Shown piece after piece: positions 12,019 to 23,544 of a stretch of 64,000 bases of DNA. The position numbers and the translations under genes are program-made. The stretch comes from Udeniomyces pyricola (taxonomy: Eukaryota > Basidiomycota > Tremellomycetes > Cystofilobasidiales > Mrakiaceae). A model generated the notes under the pieces. That model did not search any database and was not told the DNA's origin. It was given only the letters and a program-made list of their open reading frames with translations. The stretch spans positions 767,859 to 831,858 of the forward strand of contig BCIK01000009.1 of assembly GCA_039545295.1 (NCBI GenBank), in the 5' to 3' direction. Position 1 is the stretch's first letter, and the number at the start of each line of letters is the position of its first letter.

Positions 12019-13019
12019 GGTTGCGAGAGATGATGCAAGGACGATGAAACACGGGGGAGGGAAGACTTGATGGGATGAGGGTTGACGGCAAGGTATTAAC
12101 AAGATGGAGCAGCAGAACTCATGATATCACGATGAGCGAGATCCAAGTTGTGCGACTCCTCCGAAGGTTCTCGCCAGGTACTAACCGTAGACGACTCTGA
12201 TCTGCTTTCAATATTTCGATCTTTGCAGCCAGTTTGCAGATGTCATCTTTCGACTTGCCACCGAATGACTATAAGTTATACCATGTATTTATTAGGTTGG
12301 TTCAAGCCGCTACCAAGCAAATTTACTCACCGTTCTACTCCTCGTGTTGCTTGTGTTGCGTGTCATCATGGCGCATAATAACATGGACTCATCGATATAT
12401 ATATATGGTGACAGCTGGCCGGAGTCGCAAACTATGTATTCACGTATATTTAGCAACAAAGGTACAGTTACACGCATGTAGCCATTAGCAATTACTAGTA
12501 CTAGTGATAGTGCATTTTATCTGCATGGACGTCCTGCAACCAAAGGCATATATAGTCATGAATTCTTCACTGCCATGTCGTGGATGATTGTATTGATCAT
12601 ATGATTGTGGATCGATACATGATCGTAGAGGGATCGACCGATCGAACATTGAACATCGACTGCAGCGCCAGGAATTAGCGGCTCAGATCGCACTGCCAGA
12701 TTTTAGCAACTAGACAGTGTGAACCACGCGGTGATAGCAACGATAACGATGATAGCGGTGTGCTGATTGACGTCAACGAATCAGCCAAGGTACGTGAGCG
12801 GTGCTGACAAAAGAGTATTGAAAGACAAGTTGTCCCACGTCCCATGCTGCACACAGACGGTCGCTTACGTATGCAGCACATCGAAACATCGGCCAGCGTG
12901 ATCGGCCACCGGTTAAGCGGTTGCTTGCTCACCTCATCAATTTCGACTCGCCCACTAATTTCTCGTTTCTTCGTCCTTTTCGTCCTCCTCCATCCTCCAC
13001 ACCCCCGTCGCCTCCCGAC
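12019..13019. promoter_or_regulatory. Divergent promoter region, nucleoside hydrolase / CLD1-like
   Basis: One kilobase between divergent starts. A perfect palindromic TGACGTCA (CRE/ATF-type site) lies at 12768-12775, and a short TA run at 12396-12406. No ORF in it resembles a gene. Confidence 0.45.
12768..12775. promoter_or_regulatory. CRE/ATF-type palindrome TGACGTCA
   Basis: An eight-base perfect match to the bZIP CREB/ATF binding palindrome, about 245 bases before the CLD1-like start and 750 before the nucleoside hydrolase start. Fungal ATF/CREB-type bZIPs bind this sequence in stress responses. One occurrence by itself is weak evidence. Confidence 0.35.
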
Positions 13020-16000
13020 ATGACGTCCTCACACACAGCCGCTCCTCCTCCTCCTCATTCCGCACCCAAGATTCCTACCGGCGTCCTCTCGGCCTTTCAG
13101 ACTTGGACCAAGGTCAACCAGGACCAAGCCGAGCGCGCAGAACTCAGACTGCTCAAGTTCGTTTCCGCTCAAGCTGCTTTCTTTCTCTCTCGGTTGGATT
13201 GTACAAGCCAACTGACTCGAGCTCACGACTGCCAACATCTTTCCATTTATCGTCCTTATCTAGACGCCTGCCTTACTTGTACGTTCCCATTCAGCTCACT
13301 GCCTCAAGTCGAGCTCATGGCTTCTCCTCCAAGACTGACGCCATCGCCGCTTCCTTGCCTCGGCCCCCACCTTCGACCTTTTCTTAGCCGATTACCTCAC
13401 GAGCAACCCCCAGCGTTCCCTTCGCTTGTTGCCAAGCAGTACTTCCACCCCATCGCGTCCGACCGTCACCTCAACGTCCTCGAGATCGCCTCCGTACCTC
13501 CCCCTTCCATCGCGTCGGATCCCAAGGCGCTCGCCGCATACGACCGCGAACGAAACCGGGATGCCATTATCGTATGCCACGGATACGGGATGGGAATTGG
13601 ATTCTATTGGCTCAACTTTGATGAGATTGGCAAGATTGGAGGTAAGCCTCTTCCTTTGACACCAGTGGTCGGAGAGTCAGGCAAGGTGGTGAATGTTGGA
13701 AGAGCTGAGGGATTGTAGAAGACCAGGATCAAGATCCAAGTGGAGGGCGGCAAGCGCGCAGCAACCTGTCCTGTCGGCTGCCGCTCTTGTGCCCCGGAAA
13801 TAGCTTCGCCTCCCCATTTATATCATCGCCCCTCTCGAGTTTCATCAAATCCCTCCTATGACGCTGATGCCCTTCGGACCGACCATCTTGCCTCGTCGCA
13901 GCTGCCACAAATCGGACCGTTTACTTCCTCGACTGGTTAGGCATGGGTCGTAGCTCCCGACCCCATCCCAAAGTGTTTGACCTCCCTAAGCACACCCCAG
14001 ACGAGATAAGGGCTGAGAAGGTACGTTCCTCAGACTCGGTCTGGTCAGCCGGTTGATGTCACCGTTCTTACCCGTTTCACCTTAAAAACGTTGCCGAGTC
14101 TATGGCTCAAACTGGACTGTTGACAAAACTAAAGGCTAATACATTGGGACATATTTTCACTTTACATACTCTTATTATTAGGCCGAATCATTCTTCTTGG
14201 GACCATTAGAAGAGTTCCGAGTGGCTAAAGGCATCGAAACAATGTCACTTGTTGGTCACTCACTCGGTGAGGCCCTTTCGCATGTCTTTACTATACCTCA
14301 TGCATGAGTTAGACTGAAACTGATGGCTTATCACCTTTGACCTTTCTTCGTCTGTGTATGTGATACTTACGGCTCATCCGCAGGTGGCTACCTCGCCTCG
14401 GTTTACACTCTTCGTAATCCCTCCATCGTCAAATCACTCATCCTTCTCTCTCCTGCTGGGATCCCTTCGCCCCCACCCCCTCCACCCCCGAAAACTCGAT
14501 TCGACGCAAGTCCTCCCTCGTCTTCAGCCCATACGCCACGCCATCGATCCACTCCTTCATCTCCTAAAAAGAGCGGCTCGACTGACCTCCCACCAACGAC
14601 AACCTCGACTTCATCCTCTCGACGAGCCAGCCTTATTCCCTCACTCCCTCATCTCCCTCATTTCGATTTTCCCTTGAGAAAACGTCACAACTCCACCGAC
14701 CCTGCGTCATCGACATCATCCTCACGACGAGAGAGTCATGACGCCAGTCCTTCAGTATCTAAATCCGGGCACCCTACCCTCGATCAGGACCGCCGTACAG
14801 CTGAAACGGCTCTGGCCATGGAGTTTGGACCGTCTGACTCCATGAGAGTCGTTGGCTCAGCTCCCCTCTCTCCCGGGCAGGTCAGCGGTATCAGCAGCCC
14901 TTCGGCGCGAGGTGTGGGAGTGGAAAGCACGGATTCCGATTGGGCTGGGAGGAGGCGAAGCGAAGGGCTCGAGGGTCTTGCTGATCGATTGAGGAACGCA
15001 GAGAGGAGAGATGGTCAGTCGCATGCAGAATCGGATGAGGAGATGGAGGGGAATCTCGGAGACGGTGTGTTAGAGCGACGACGAAGGGCTTCTCAGCCTC
15101 TGACATCGACCTCTTCAGCGGGATCAGCCACAAATCCACCCACCGCCTCGGCTCCTGCCCATCGCGTACTGTTCGACGAACCAGAGAACGCTGGCGAAGG
15201 AGAGAGGACCAAAACCGCCATGGACGATCCCGAGGCGTTTGCCATCGGGGCAATTGGAGGTCAAGATGGTGTCGAAGGTGAAGAACAAGAAGAGGTCGAA
15301 GGGGAACGGACCATCCAAAGATTCCGAGGGCCCATGGGCAAATCGGGCAAAACCATGTCGGCAGTTTACAGTTGGATGTGGGAGACCAACTTTTCTCCTC
15401 TTGGCCTGATTCGAAGGGCAGGACCTCTGGGACCGCTGCTCGTTGGCAAGGTGAGTTGTACCTTGCTTTCGGAATCATCTAAGTAAATTGGGCTAGCAAA
15501 GCCCGGATTGATGTTGCTCGACCTGTACCAGCTGCTGAATCATCGGTGTTTTTGGATTCCCGGTTGTTTATTCGACTATCCTCTTTTGTTATCATCATTC
15601 CGTCTGATCCCAGTACGCTGCCCATCGCTTCTCCTCCCTCGCGAGCCACTCTCCTGCCCTCGCTAAGGATCTCAACCATTACCTCCTGAACATCGTCTCC
15701 CTTCCCGGCTCGGGCGAATACTCCGTTTCCTCTCTGCTTCATCCCGGTGCATTTGCACGTCTACCTCTCGCCCCTCGCCTGGGCGCCTTGGGCAAGGATG
15801 TTGGCGGATGGGACGGAGGCGTCGAAGTGACGTTCGCCTACGGTGAAAAGGATTGGATGGATGGTCATGGTGGAAAAGAGGCCGTCAGGGCGATGAGGGC
15901 CAATGGAAACAAGAAGGGCGAGGTTGTCATTGTGCCCGAAGCAGGCCATCAGTACGTGATGACTTTTCCTGCCAACGTTCGGATGCGTCGAAACGATCTC

Positions 16001-16653
16001 ACCTACTTTCCCCTTGCTTACGAATCACTGATACGGGGCTTGTCTTCCTCTGTCCTACAGTCTGTACATGGATAACGCCGCGGCCACCAACGAGCTGCTT
16101 TGGCGCAAGCTCGGACCCTCCGAGACGACTACCCAACATCCATCCTCTTCTCCTCCCAGTCCTAATCCAATCTCCCAATCATCTTCTTCATCTAGCTCGA
16201 GCTTTACTACTACCGCCCCTGCCTCGCTTGATGCCGCCTCCCAAGCCCCTTCTTCTATCCATGCATCGGCCCCAGGCTCCTTTTTTCCCCCTTCGGCATC
16301 GCACGCGGGCGAGAGATTTGGCGGTGAAGATNTCTTAGGACAGAGAAGAGCCAGTGTGGGCTCTCCTGGCAGCGGTGGATCATGCTCAACGGCAACTGTG
16401 CTTGCTAAATCCGAGGTATGCATCGTCAACTCCTCCTGGTTGGACAACCCTGTTGACGTCAACTCTTATTGACCTCTTTTACGTTTCTCGTCTACCTTTT
16501 CCGGCTTCTCAGCAGGCTTTCCAACGCGACATATCCCCTGCATCTCTCCAATCATCTCCTCTTTTTTCCATACTCCATCCGGGTCTTGCTTCCGCTGAGT
16601 TGGCTCCTCTTGCACCTGCTTTCTCACCAAGCGTCACCGCCATCAACATCTAG
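13020..16653 (+). CDS. Alpha/beta hydrolase of the ABHD4/5-CLD1 family (probable cardiolipin/phospholipid deacylase)
   Basis: Exons 13020-13156, 13264-13278 (15 nt), 13388-13641, 13902-14020, 14182-14266, 14384-15450, 15614-15951, 16061-16415 and 16513-16653, giving 836 residues. The family includes yeast mitochondrial cardiolipin deacylase Cld1 and animal ABHD4/5. Visible are the oxyanion-side HGYGMG (about 118), LDWLGMGRSSRPHPK, the nucleophile elbow GHSLGG (Ser about 201), and GHHLYMDN (about 670), which supplies the catalytic His in an HX4D motif and is split by an intron. About 300 residues of Ser/Pro-rich, acidic sequence are inserted between the nucleophile region and the WMWETNFSPLGLIRRAG block. 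The C-terminus is uncertain: if the last intron is retained the protein ends at 16472 with a different 19-residue tail. Family call firm, mitochondrial role inferred. Confidence 0.86.
13264..13278 (+). other. 15-nt microexon of the CLD1-like gene
   Basis: Flanked by TCTAG on the left and GTACGT on the right. It joins CTCAA to the next exon to give LLKRLPYF, a block typical of the family. Skipping it removes exactly five codons without a frameshift. Confidence 0.75.
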
Positions 16654-17924
16654 GACGCATGTGTACGACCACGCTTCCCCATGTTGCATCTCTTTCGAAT
16701 TGCTCACGAGCTCAACATATTTCCCTTCGATCTCGTGTTCATGAATGTTCCTGGGAAACGTCTATCACGTTTTGGTCACCTTCGTTTTCTGCAACCCCCT
16801 TATACTACTGTATCCACCCACGCCCCTGTGTTTTTTTGTCTTGATCTTTCTCGAATCTTCATTTTGTCATCACTAGTACCGTCACGTCCTGGCTGGTATT
16901 CAGCATCTAAGTTATTTTCCGCTCCTTTCTCGTCCCTTTCTTCGATATCCTCCTTTGCCATCTCCTTATCACGTGCCTTACCTTTCTATCTCGTCCTATT
17001 TACCGAAACTTCTGTTCGATCACGTGGTGATTTTGCAGTCTTATATACCATTTTTCGACCTCAATCGTATCGTGCGCGTCGGTTGATTCCTCGGTCGACA
17101 ATTGAGCCTTGTAAAACTCGCGCCTGCTCGAAACTAGTCCGTGAATCAATATGCACTACAAAGTGATTATCAAGCGATTCTTCTGTTGTGATACTCTCGT
17201 GTTTTTCACACGAGTCACTCGCTTTTGTGGATGTCGTTGCCATTGGTCAAGACGGTTATGTACAATGAGGTATGGATATTGTGTGCAAGGCATAACGATC
17301 ATTGGTTCATGGATTTCTGAAATGGTCAGGGCCCGCACGCCCGCGAATACCGGTCATCCTGATTTCTCCCCAAACATCGACCACACTCCAATCACGACCA
17401 TTGGTGTGCCGGCTCATGTGATGTGTAGCCTTGTCGCTCGTTGCTGTTCCGACCTGCGCCAATCCATACGAGGGACCTATCATCCGATAATCTATATCAG
17501 TCACTCATGTACTCATGAGCGTGCGGTGGGCTTGTCATGCCGTTGCCGCCCATCCCGGTCGACTGACGAACCGACGACCTCCGCCGGACCGGGCGGTTCA
17601 AGCGGCAACCCCGGCAAACTACGTAGCACGCATTGCATCATCTCGACTGTTAGGGGTTAGGGCCCTGTTTCTTTCTTTTCTCGCCCGGTCGGACGCAACA
17701 GCGTCGTTCTTTGCGAGCTAAAGGGTCCTGAGATGTACCACATGGTTCGGATGGTGTGAAGGAGGAGCGCGTGGCGACAGCTCAAGAGGAGAGTACAGAA
17801 GAGAATATGGTGAAGGAATCGAATTAGTCCATCAAGCCACAACCCTTTTCTTCCCTCCTTCTATTCCCTACTTGCTGTACCACACTTCACATCTTCACTG
17901 GACTCCAACAAATATTCCTCAATC
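16654..17924. other. Gene-free stretch before the pectinesterase
   Basis: About 1.27 kb holding only short chance ORFs. T-rich from 16690 to 17050, then mixed. It should include the pectinesterase promoter; I see no confident motif. Confidence 0.45.
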
Positions 17925-20314
17925 ATGCATATCCAATCCTTTCTCGTATCCTTAGCTGCCCTCACATGGGCATCTTCATCCACCCTCCTCGTCGCCGCTC
18001 TCACCACTCCACCTTCCGGTGCGAAGATCGTCCGACAGACAGGCCAAAAGTCAGGAGAGTACAGTACCATCAGCGCCGTGAGTGTCAGCATGGGTCTCTG
18101 AAGCAGCTCATGAGCTTGATGGATAGCTCGGAATGGGATGGTTCCTGTTGACTGACGTTTTTCATCACTCGACGTAAACCGGACTTTTGCGTTTTTGATT
18201 GACTGTTTCTGATTGCAGGCGGTTACAGCCCTTGGTTCTGGCTCGGACGACGCTACGATTTTCATCTACCCCGGAACTGTTGGTCCCTTACTCTATTTAT
18301 TTACTTTTTTCGTCTCTCGCTCGTGAGCTACACCTTGATCTCTTCCGGTCAGCCACCTCATCTCATTTTCCGTTTCTCGCCTCCCATTTCCTGTTGCCTT
18401 ATCGCTCGACAGTACAAAGAGCAGGTCTATATCACCAAACCGGGTTCTCTCAAGCTCTATGGTTACACATCCGACGACTCTTCTTACGCTTCGAACCAAG
18501 TCAAGATCGTCTATGGGCAGGATCTCAAGTCGGCTGGATCAGACGACGCTTCGGGAACCTTGAGGATTCACAAGGTGCGTCGATCCGTCCACATCACAGT
18601 CGACTGAGATGTGAATTCTTGTGTACAGTGCTTAACTGAAATCGTTGGGTTTTTTTTTTCTTTTCTTTCTCTCTTCGATTCTCTATTGAGGGGAGTAGGA
18701 TGATTTCACCATGTATAACGTTGATGTCCAAAAGTGATTTTTTTTCCCTTCAGACCCAACCTCAGTTGCTTTTTTGTCCGTCTTCCGACCGCCTTCTTTA
18801 ACCAAACATCATCATCCTCGTCGTCTTCCTTTTCATCGACACAGCTCTTTTGGAACGGGATCCCAAGCCATCGCTCTCTCAGCCTACGGCACTCGACATC
18901 AATACCTCAACTCTCAGTTCCTCGGCTACCAAGACACAATCCTCACTCAAACCGGCAAGCACCTCTTCAGTGGCTGTCTCATTCAAGGCGCCGTGGATTA
19001 CGTTTTCGGGCAGTACTCGCAAGCATGGTTCTACCGGTCGCATATCCAATCTATCGGGTGAGTCGTCTGCGCATATGCGATGGTCACAAAGTCCAGGATA
19101 TGGAGAAATGAACAGTCAAAGCGTGATGGGATCTCACATCTGATTATCCTGGTTGCTTTTGCTCTTTGTCTTTTGTTCGTTGAATCATATTCCTTATTCG
19201 TCAATGCCTCTCTGATGATTGCAGACCCGGGAGCATCACCGCTTCCGGTCGGTTCTCCGCTGATTCAGGCGTCTACGTCTTTGATTCGTGCTACATCGAA
19301 GTTCGTTCCAACCTTCCCCCACCTATATCTTCCTCAAAGACCACAGCTGATGATTCCATACTCGATTTTCTGTGTTGAACAGCAAGGATCAGGCGCAGCT
19401 TCTGGAACTAGTGGCAATGTCTACCTCGGCCGGTTCGTCCAACACACAATCGTATTATGCCTCTCTTGAATTTATCCCCTTCCTTCCCTTTCGACTTTTA
19501 TACCCCTTCCCTTCTCAGCCAAGTCTCCTCACTCCTCACATCCAAATATCCGATCAAGCTGACACCCATCGATTTAATTATTTTACCCTTTCTCATCGAT
19601 GTACATCGACTCAGACCTTGGGCTGAGTACGCCCGCGTGATCGTTCAAAACTCCAACCTGGGTAGTCATGTCAATCCAGCCGGGTGGTCTGTTTGGCAAG
19701 CATCCGATCCAAGGACGGGACATGTTACGTTCGGTTAGTCCTACTCATTCATCGTGGTTGGCTTAGTGATCTCTCTTTTCCTGATATTTGATATGACAGA
19801 TTACTCCGACTAATCGAAATCCCCGGCTCCGCTCTCTCTTTTGTGTGTGTGTGTTTGTTCCGACCTGACTCACGTCCATCTAATCACAAACCAACATCCA
19901 ACCACCACGATCATCAACCCTCTACTTCCGACCGTTCCCATCCACCAGCCGAATACAACAACTCCGGTCCCCAAGCGTCAACGGCGAAGCGTGCTTCGTT
20001 CTCATCCCAACTCTCTTCCGGTTGGACGATCTCCCAAGTCTTGGGCAACGACTAGTACGTATATATATATTATATATATATATGATCATCCATTCATCAC
20101 TCGACATGATGGACTCACTCACCCGCTCTCTCTCTTCGGCTATCTATCGTTATGATTTTATTTTCCCTTCGCTCTCTTTCGTACTGATTGATGGATCGAT
20201 CGATCGATCCTCTCTGGTCTGACGATTTTCTGACCCCCAATTTAACACCCCCTCATACGACCTCTGGTTTCTACTCCTAGCTCGACATGGACCGATGCTA
20301 CGTACCTCAAGTGA
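17925..20314 (+). CDS. Secreted pectin methylesterase (carbohydrate esterase family 8)
   Basis: Exons 17925-18077, 18219-18278, 18413-18574, 18699-18733, 18845-19057, 19225-19300, 19383-19432, 19615-19733, 19949-20054 and 20281-20314, giving 335 residues. It removes methyl esters from pectin outside the cell. Residues 1 to about 28 form a signal peptide with a hydrophobic core. CE8 landmarks in order are IYPGTYKEQVYI, GTGSQAIALSAYG, GYQDT (first catalytic Asp), GAVDYVFG (second catalytic Asp) and LGRPWAEY (Arg/Trp), then AEYNNSGP. The ten exons are as short as 34, 35 and 50 nt. The length is normal for a fungal CE8 catalytic domain with no extra module. Pectinesterases are typical of fungi living on plants or plant debris. 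Confidence 0.93.
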
Positions 20315-21025
20315 GAACAAGATCACACGATTCTCGACGATCATCCTTGACAAGAAAAAAAAAGAACCTAATGACAATCCCATCAAAGTACGCGCGTATA
20401 ACCATCAACACTGCATGAGGTTGGTGTAGATCGATCCAACCCCCTGGTCCGGCCCTTGCACGTCCAACGATTCTTTCTGGGATCGATCTGCCAGTGGGGA
20501 TCGTCCATACCTATACTTGAATCTTCCACTCTGCATATTCCTGATGTCAATGGTGCTTTGTGCGAAAGGGATCATTCATTGCGCGCGTCGACGTAATATA
20601 TGAGATATATGTACACACCCACACCCACACCCGGGTTCACTTGGAGACAGACAGACAAGCCTGGGAAGCAGTGGATCAGACAAAATGATTCGACGTACTG
20701 GTGCCATGATCATACAAGGTAGGAAAGAAAGAATGGAAGATCGATGAAAACAAAAAAAAAGAAAGAAAAAAGAAAGAAAACGGAAAGGAAAGGAAAGCCT
20801 ACATCCGCACTCGTACATCGGAAGAAGAGGGGAAAAAACGTAGCGACGTCATAGAAAGGAAGGGGGCTATATGCAACAAGAACGGGTCGATGGAAGAGAA
20901 CGTGAACAAGGAGGTAAAGGATGCAAGCCAAAGGGTGAGAAAAAGCAAAAGAAACGAAACGAAAGAAGCTTGGAAATCTTTCTTCTTATCCTTTCCCTGC
21001 TTACCAACCCATCGTTGCCTCTCTC
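20315..21025. other. Convergent intergenic region
   Basis: About 700 bases between the ends of the pectinesterase and the Ser/Asp-rich gene. It includes A-rich tracts near 20350 and 20750. No gene seen. Confidence 0.5.
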
Positions 21026-21805
21026 TCAGAAGCCATTTTCAGACTCTTCGTTCTGGAGGACCCTCCTCATCTCGCCACCATCGCCTCGATTCTTCTGAGT
21101 CCTCGCAGCGGCAGCATCGCTACTCTCGCTAACTTCAATCTCATCCTCTTCGCTACCCGAGTTGAGAGGCGCCTCGACCCTCGGGACCCGACCCCTCGAC
21201 CTCGACCTACTCTTGACGCGCTTCTGTTCGTTTCCATTGTCTTGAATCTGAAGCGACCGCATCGACGCCACGGGAGCCGGGGCGACGTCCCCATCGGTAT
21301 CGGACCCGGAGTTTTGAGCAATGTACGCCGGACCGAGGGGAGCGATGGTGCTGGCCTGACCATCCGAATCAAACGCATCGGATGCCGAAGACTGGTCCTC
21401 GGACTCGCTGTTGAGCATCCTGACCGTCACTCGTTCACCACCATTCCTGAGGGCCGAGCGTGAGCGCGAGCGCGAGGAGGGTTTGTTGCCTCGAGGCGTG
21501 CGCGAACGGGACCGGGCCGAGGTGTACGTCGTCTTGGCCGAGAGTGGAGGCAAGGTGTCGTCGGCGTCTGAATCAGGCGAGGTTCCATCGAACTGGTGGT
21601 TGATGACGGGAGGGGGTTGACGACCTCGACCACGTTCCCCTTCGTACGAGTTGGCGGGCGTCGAGGGCGAGTCAGAGTCTTCGGACTCCGAGTTGAGAGG
21701 CACTTTGGACGTCGGTTGAGCGTAAGAAGGGAATGAGCCCCGGGTCGTTTCGGAGTTGTCAAACTCGGAGTCGGAGTTGATGGGGAAGTGAGAGTGAGTC
21801 GACAT
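21026..21805 (-). CDS. Ser/Asp-rich disordered protein with repeated NSxSE motifs
   Basis: A single exon of 259 residues from the ATG at 21805; an in-frame start at 21901 would add 32 residues with no obvious domain. No known family is recognised. The composition is Ser, Asp, Glu, Arg and Pro. A short acidic motif recurs at spaced intervals: INSDSEFD, LNSESEDSD, LNSESEDQS, QNSGSDTDGD, LNSGSEEDE and QNEESENG. Between these lie Arg/Ser dipeptide clusters (SARSRSRTPRG, SSRSRSRS and KSRSRSRGR), like RS-domain splicing or RNA-binding proteins. No membrane segment or signal peptide. The acidic Ser motifs look like casein kinase II sites. Function unknown; a nuclear role is only a guess from composition. 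The frame is open and strongly biased, so it is probably a real gene. Confidence 0.65.
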   Translation of the reverse strand: MSTHSHFPINSDSEFDNSETTRGSFPSYAQPTSKVPLNSESEDSDSPSTPANSYEGERGRGRQPPPVINHQFDGTSPDSDADDTLPPLSAKTTYTSARSRSRTPRGNKPSSRSRSRSALRNGGERVTVRMLNSESEDQSSASDAFDSDGQASTIAPLGPAYIAQNSGSDTDGDVAPAPVASMRSLQIQDNGNEQKRVKSRSRSRGRVPRVEAPLNSGSEEDEIEVSESSDAAAARTQKNRGDGGEMRRVLQNEESENGF

Positions 21806-21901
21806 GGTTGCAGTGGTCATGGGCAAGTTGGGGAGGGGTAGACTTGGTTGATGGTCTTGGGTGATGATTGAGGTTGGAAAGAGAAAAAGCTGATGGGTCA
21901 A

Positions 21902-23544
21902 ATAGATGAGATGGGAAGGGGGGGATATGTTGAAACAAGGGGAACGAGGTCAGCAAAAGGAGCTCAGGCGGTCATGGGCCTGGGTCGACATTTCGCAGAG
22001 TGGCGTGAATGCGGCAGTTTCGGCAACCTGGGCCGGAGCGCAGGCTCGCTCCCACGACGACCCGATGACCCGATGACCGTGAGGTATGTGGGAGGGTGGG
22101 ATGACAAGAAGAGGGATGCAAGTGGGTGACTGACCTGGAAAGGGTGGATGATTGAGAGGGAAAGGTAAAAGGACCAGTAGTGCTAGATGGATGGGGTGGG
22201 TGGGAAGAAGATGAAAGCCAAGACCCGTGCAGGAAAAAGAGACTGTCCTTTTCAACTCACCCAAACTCGCCCCCTCTCCAACTGCAAACAATGCGTCACC
22301 TGAGTTTTCCGGGCGGGTAAAAAGCACAACATCGAGCCGGCACCCACTTAATAATGGTTACATCTACACCTCTGTACGGTACTATATATCGATCCATGGC
22401 GCCCCGCAATTTCATCACGACATCGTTTTCATTTTCTCTCATGCCATCATCGATCAGCCATGGTACATACTTGAATTTTTTCCTTGCTTTCTCCGAACCA
22501 ACATGTACGAGCCACAGCTTCGTCATCTAGTTCAACTTTGGGATTTATGTAGCGACGTCAAGGACCACCTGGACAGCTTCAACCTATAAGTAGTCGGCCG
22601 GGCGCACTGCATATTGCATGCATCTTTTGATCACGTCGTTGACATGTGCACGCGCGACATCCAGCCCATTCGATCTGTCTGATCGGTCCTGCAGTTTTGC
22701 CTCAAGCTCAGCTCCGTCGACAAGCACCAATCCGCAGCAGATCATGATGAGCCCATCATACATCATCATCGGTTATCCCGTTTGTAGAAAAGGGAGGGCA
22801 ATCGATCATCCTTCAGATTAAATAAAGCACATGGGGTGGATGAACCGATGATCGCGACGTGGGATGCGACGTGAGTGGCCGGTTATACGTAAGGTCATGT
22901 GGTCAAGCACGTGATCTGCGAGCACGTCCTCGCTCGCGACAGCTCAAGGGATCATGCGTTCTGAATAGCTTACAGTACATACCAGATGCTGCACAAGGGC
23001 TACACATGGATGCGTGTTTACCTATGGCGACAGGATGGCGAGTGAATCGAATCGTTTTTGCCTCATCTTCTGTTGTCATGCCACGCACATTGTCGATCCA
23101 CAACAACACAAGGGATTATGAGCCTCGCATGCGTTGAGGTAATGGACACGATAAATTTAATTCGTAACATACATACCATCATTTGCCGCAGGGGCAGCAG
23201 TTACCAGTCAAGCCATTCGACATGCATCATAGATTGCTCGTTAGAAGGCGTCATTTCATCACATGAATCCCATCCAAACTTCAACTTTTCTGGGCTGCGC
23301 GGACTATGTACAGGTGTTGGGAGCTTCAGGAGATGAGATGTACAGAATAGTCCCATGAAACGATAGGCTCAAGCACTCGAGACACGAGACGCAAGACACA
23401 CCATAGAAAAATCGAGAAAACTCCTCAACAGACTGAGATATGTTGGACAGTAATACACCCTTATGAACCCCTTCAAGTTCAGAAGATGACCGAGACTCCA
23501 CGACATTAACTGATCAAACAACCCGCCCAGAGTTATCCGTTGAT
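21902..23544. other. Gene-free stretch upstream of the Ser/Asp-rich gene and downstream of AMD1
   Basis: About 1.6 kb. Only short chance ORFs; no RNA gene or mobile element is recognised. It should hold the promoter of the Ser/Asp-rich gene and the AMD1 3' untranslated region. Confidence 0.45.

Noticed and set aside
12297..12308. Possible tRNA B-box-like GGTTCAAGCC
   Set aside because: No matching A box or acceptor stem around it.
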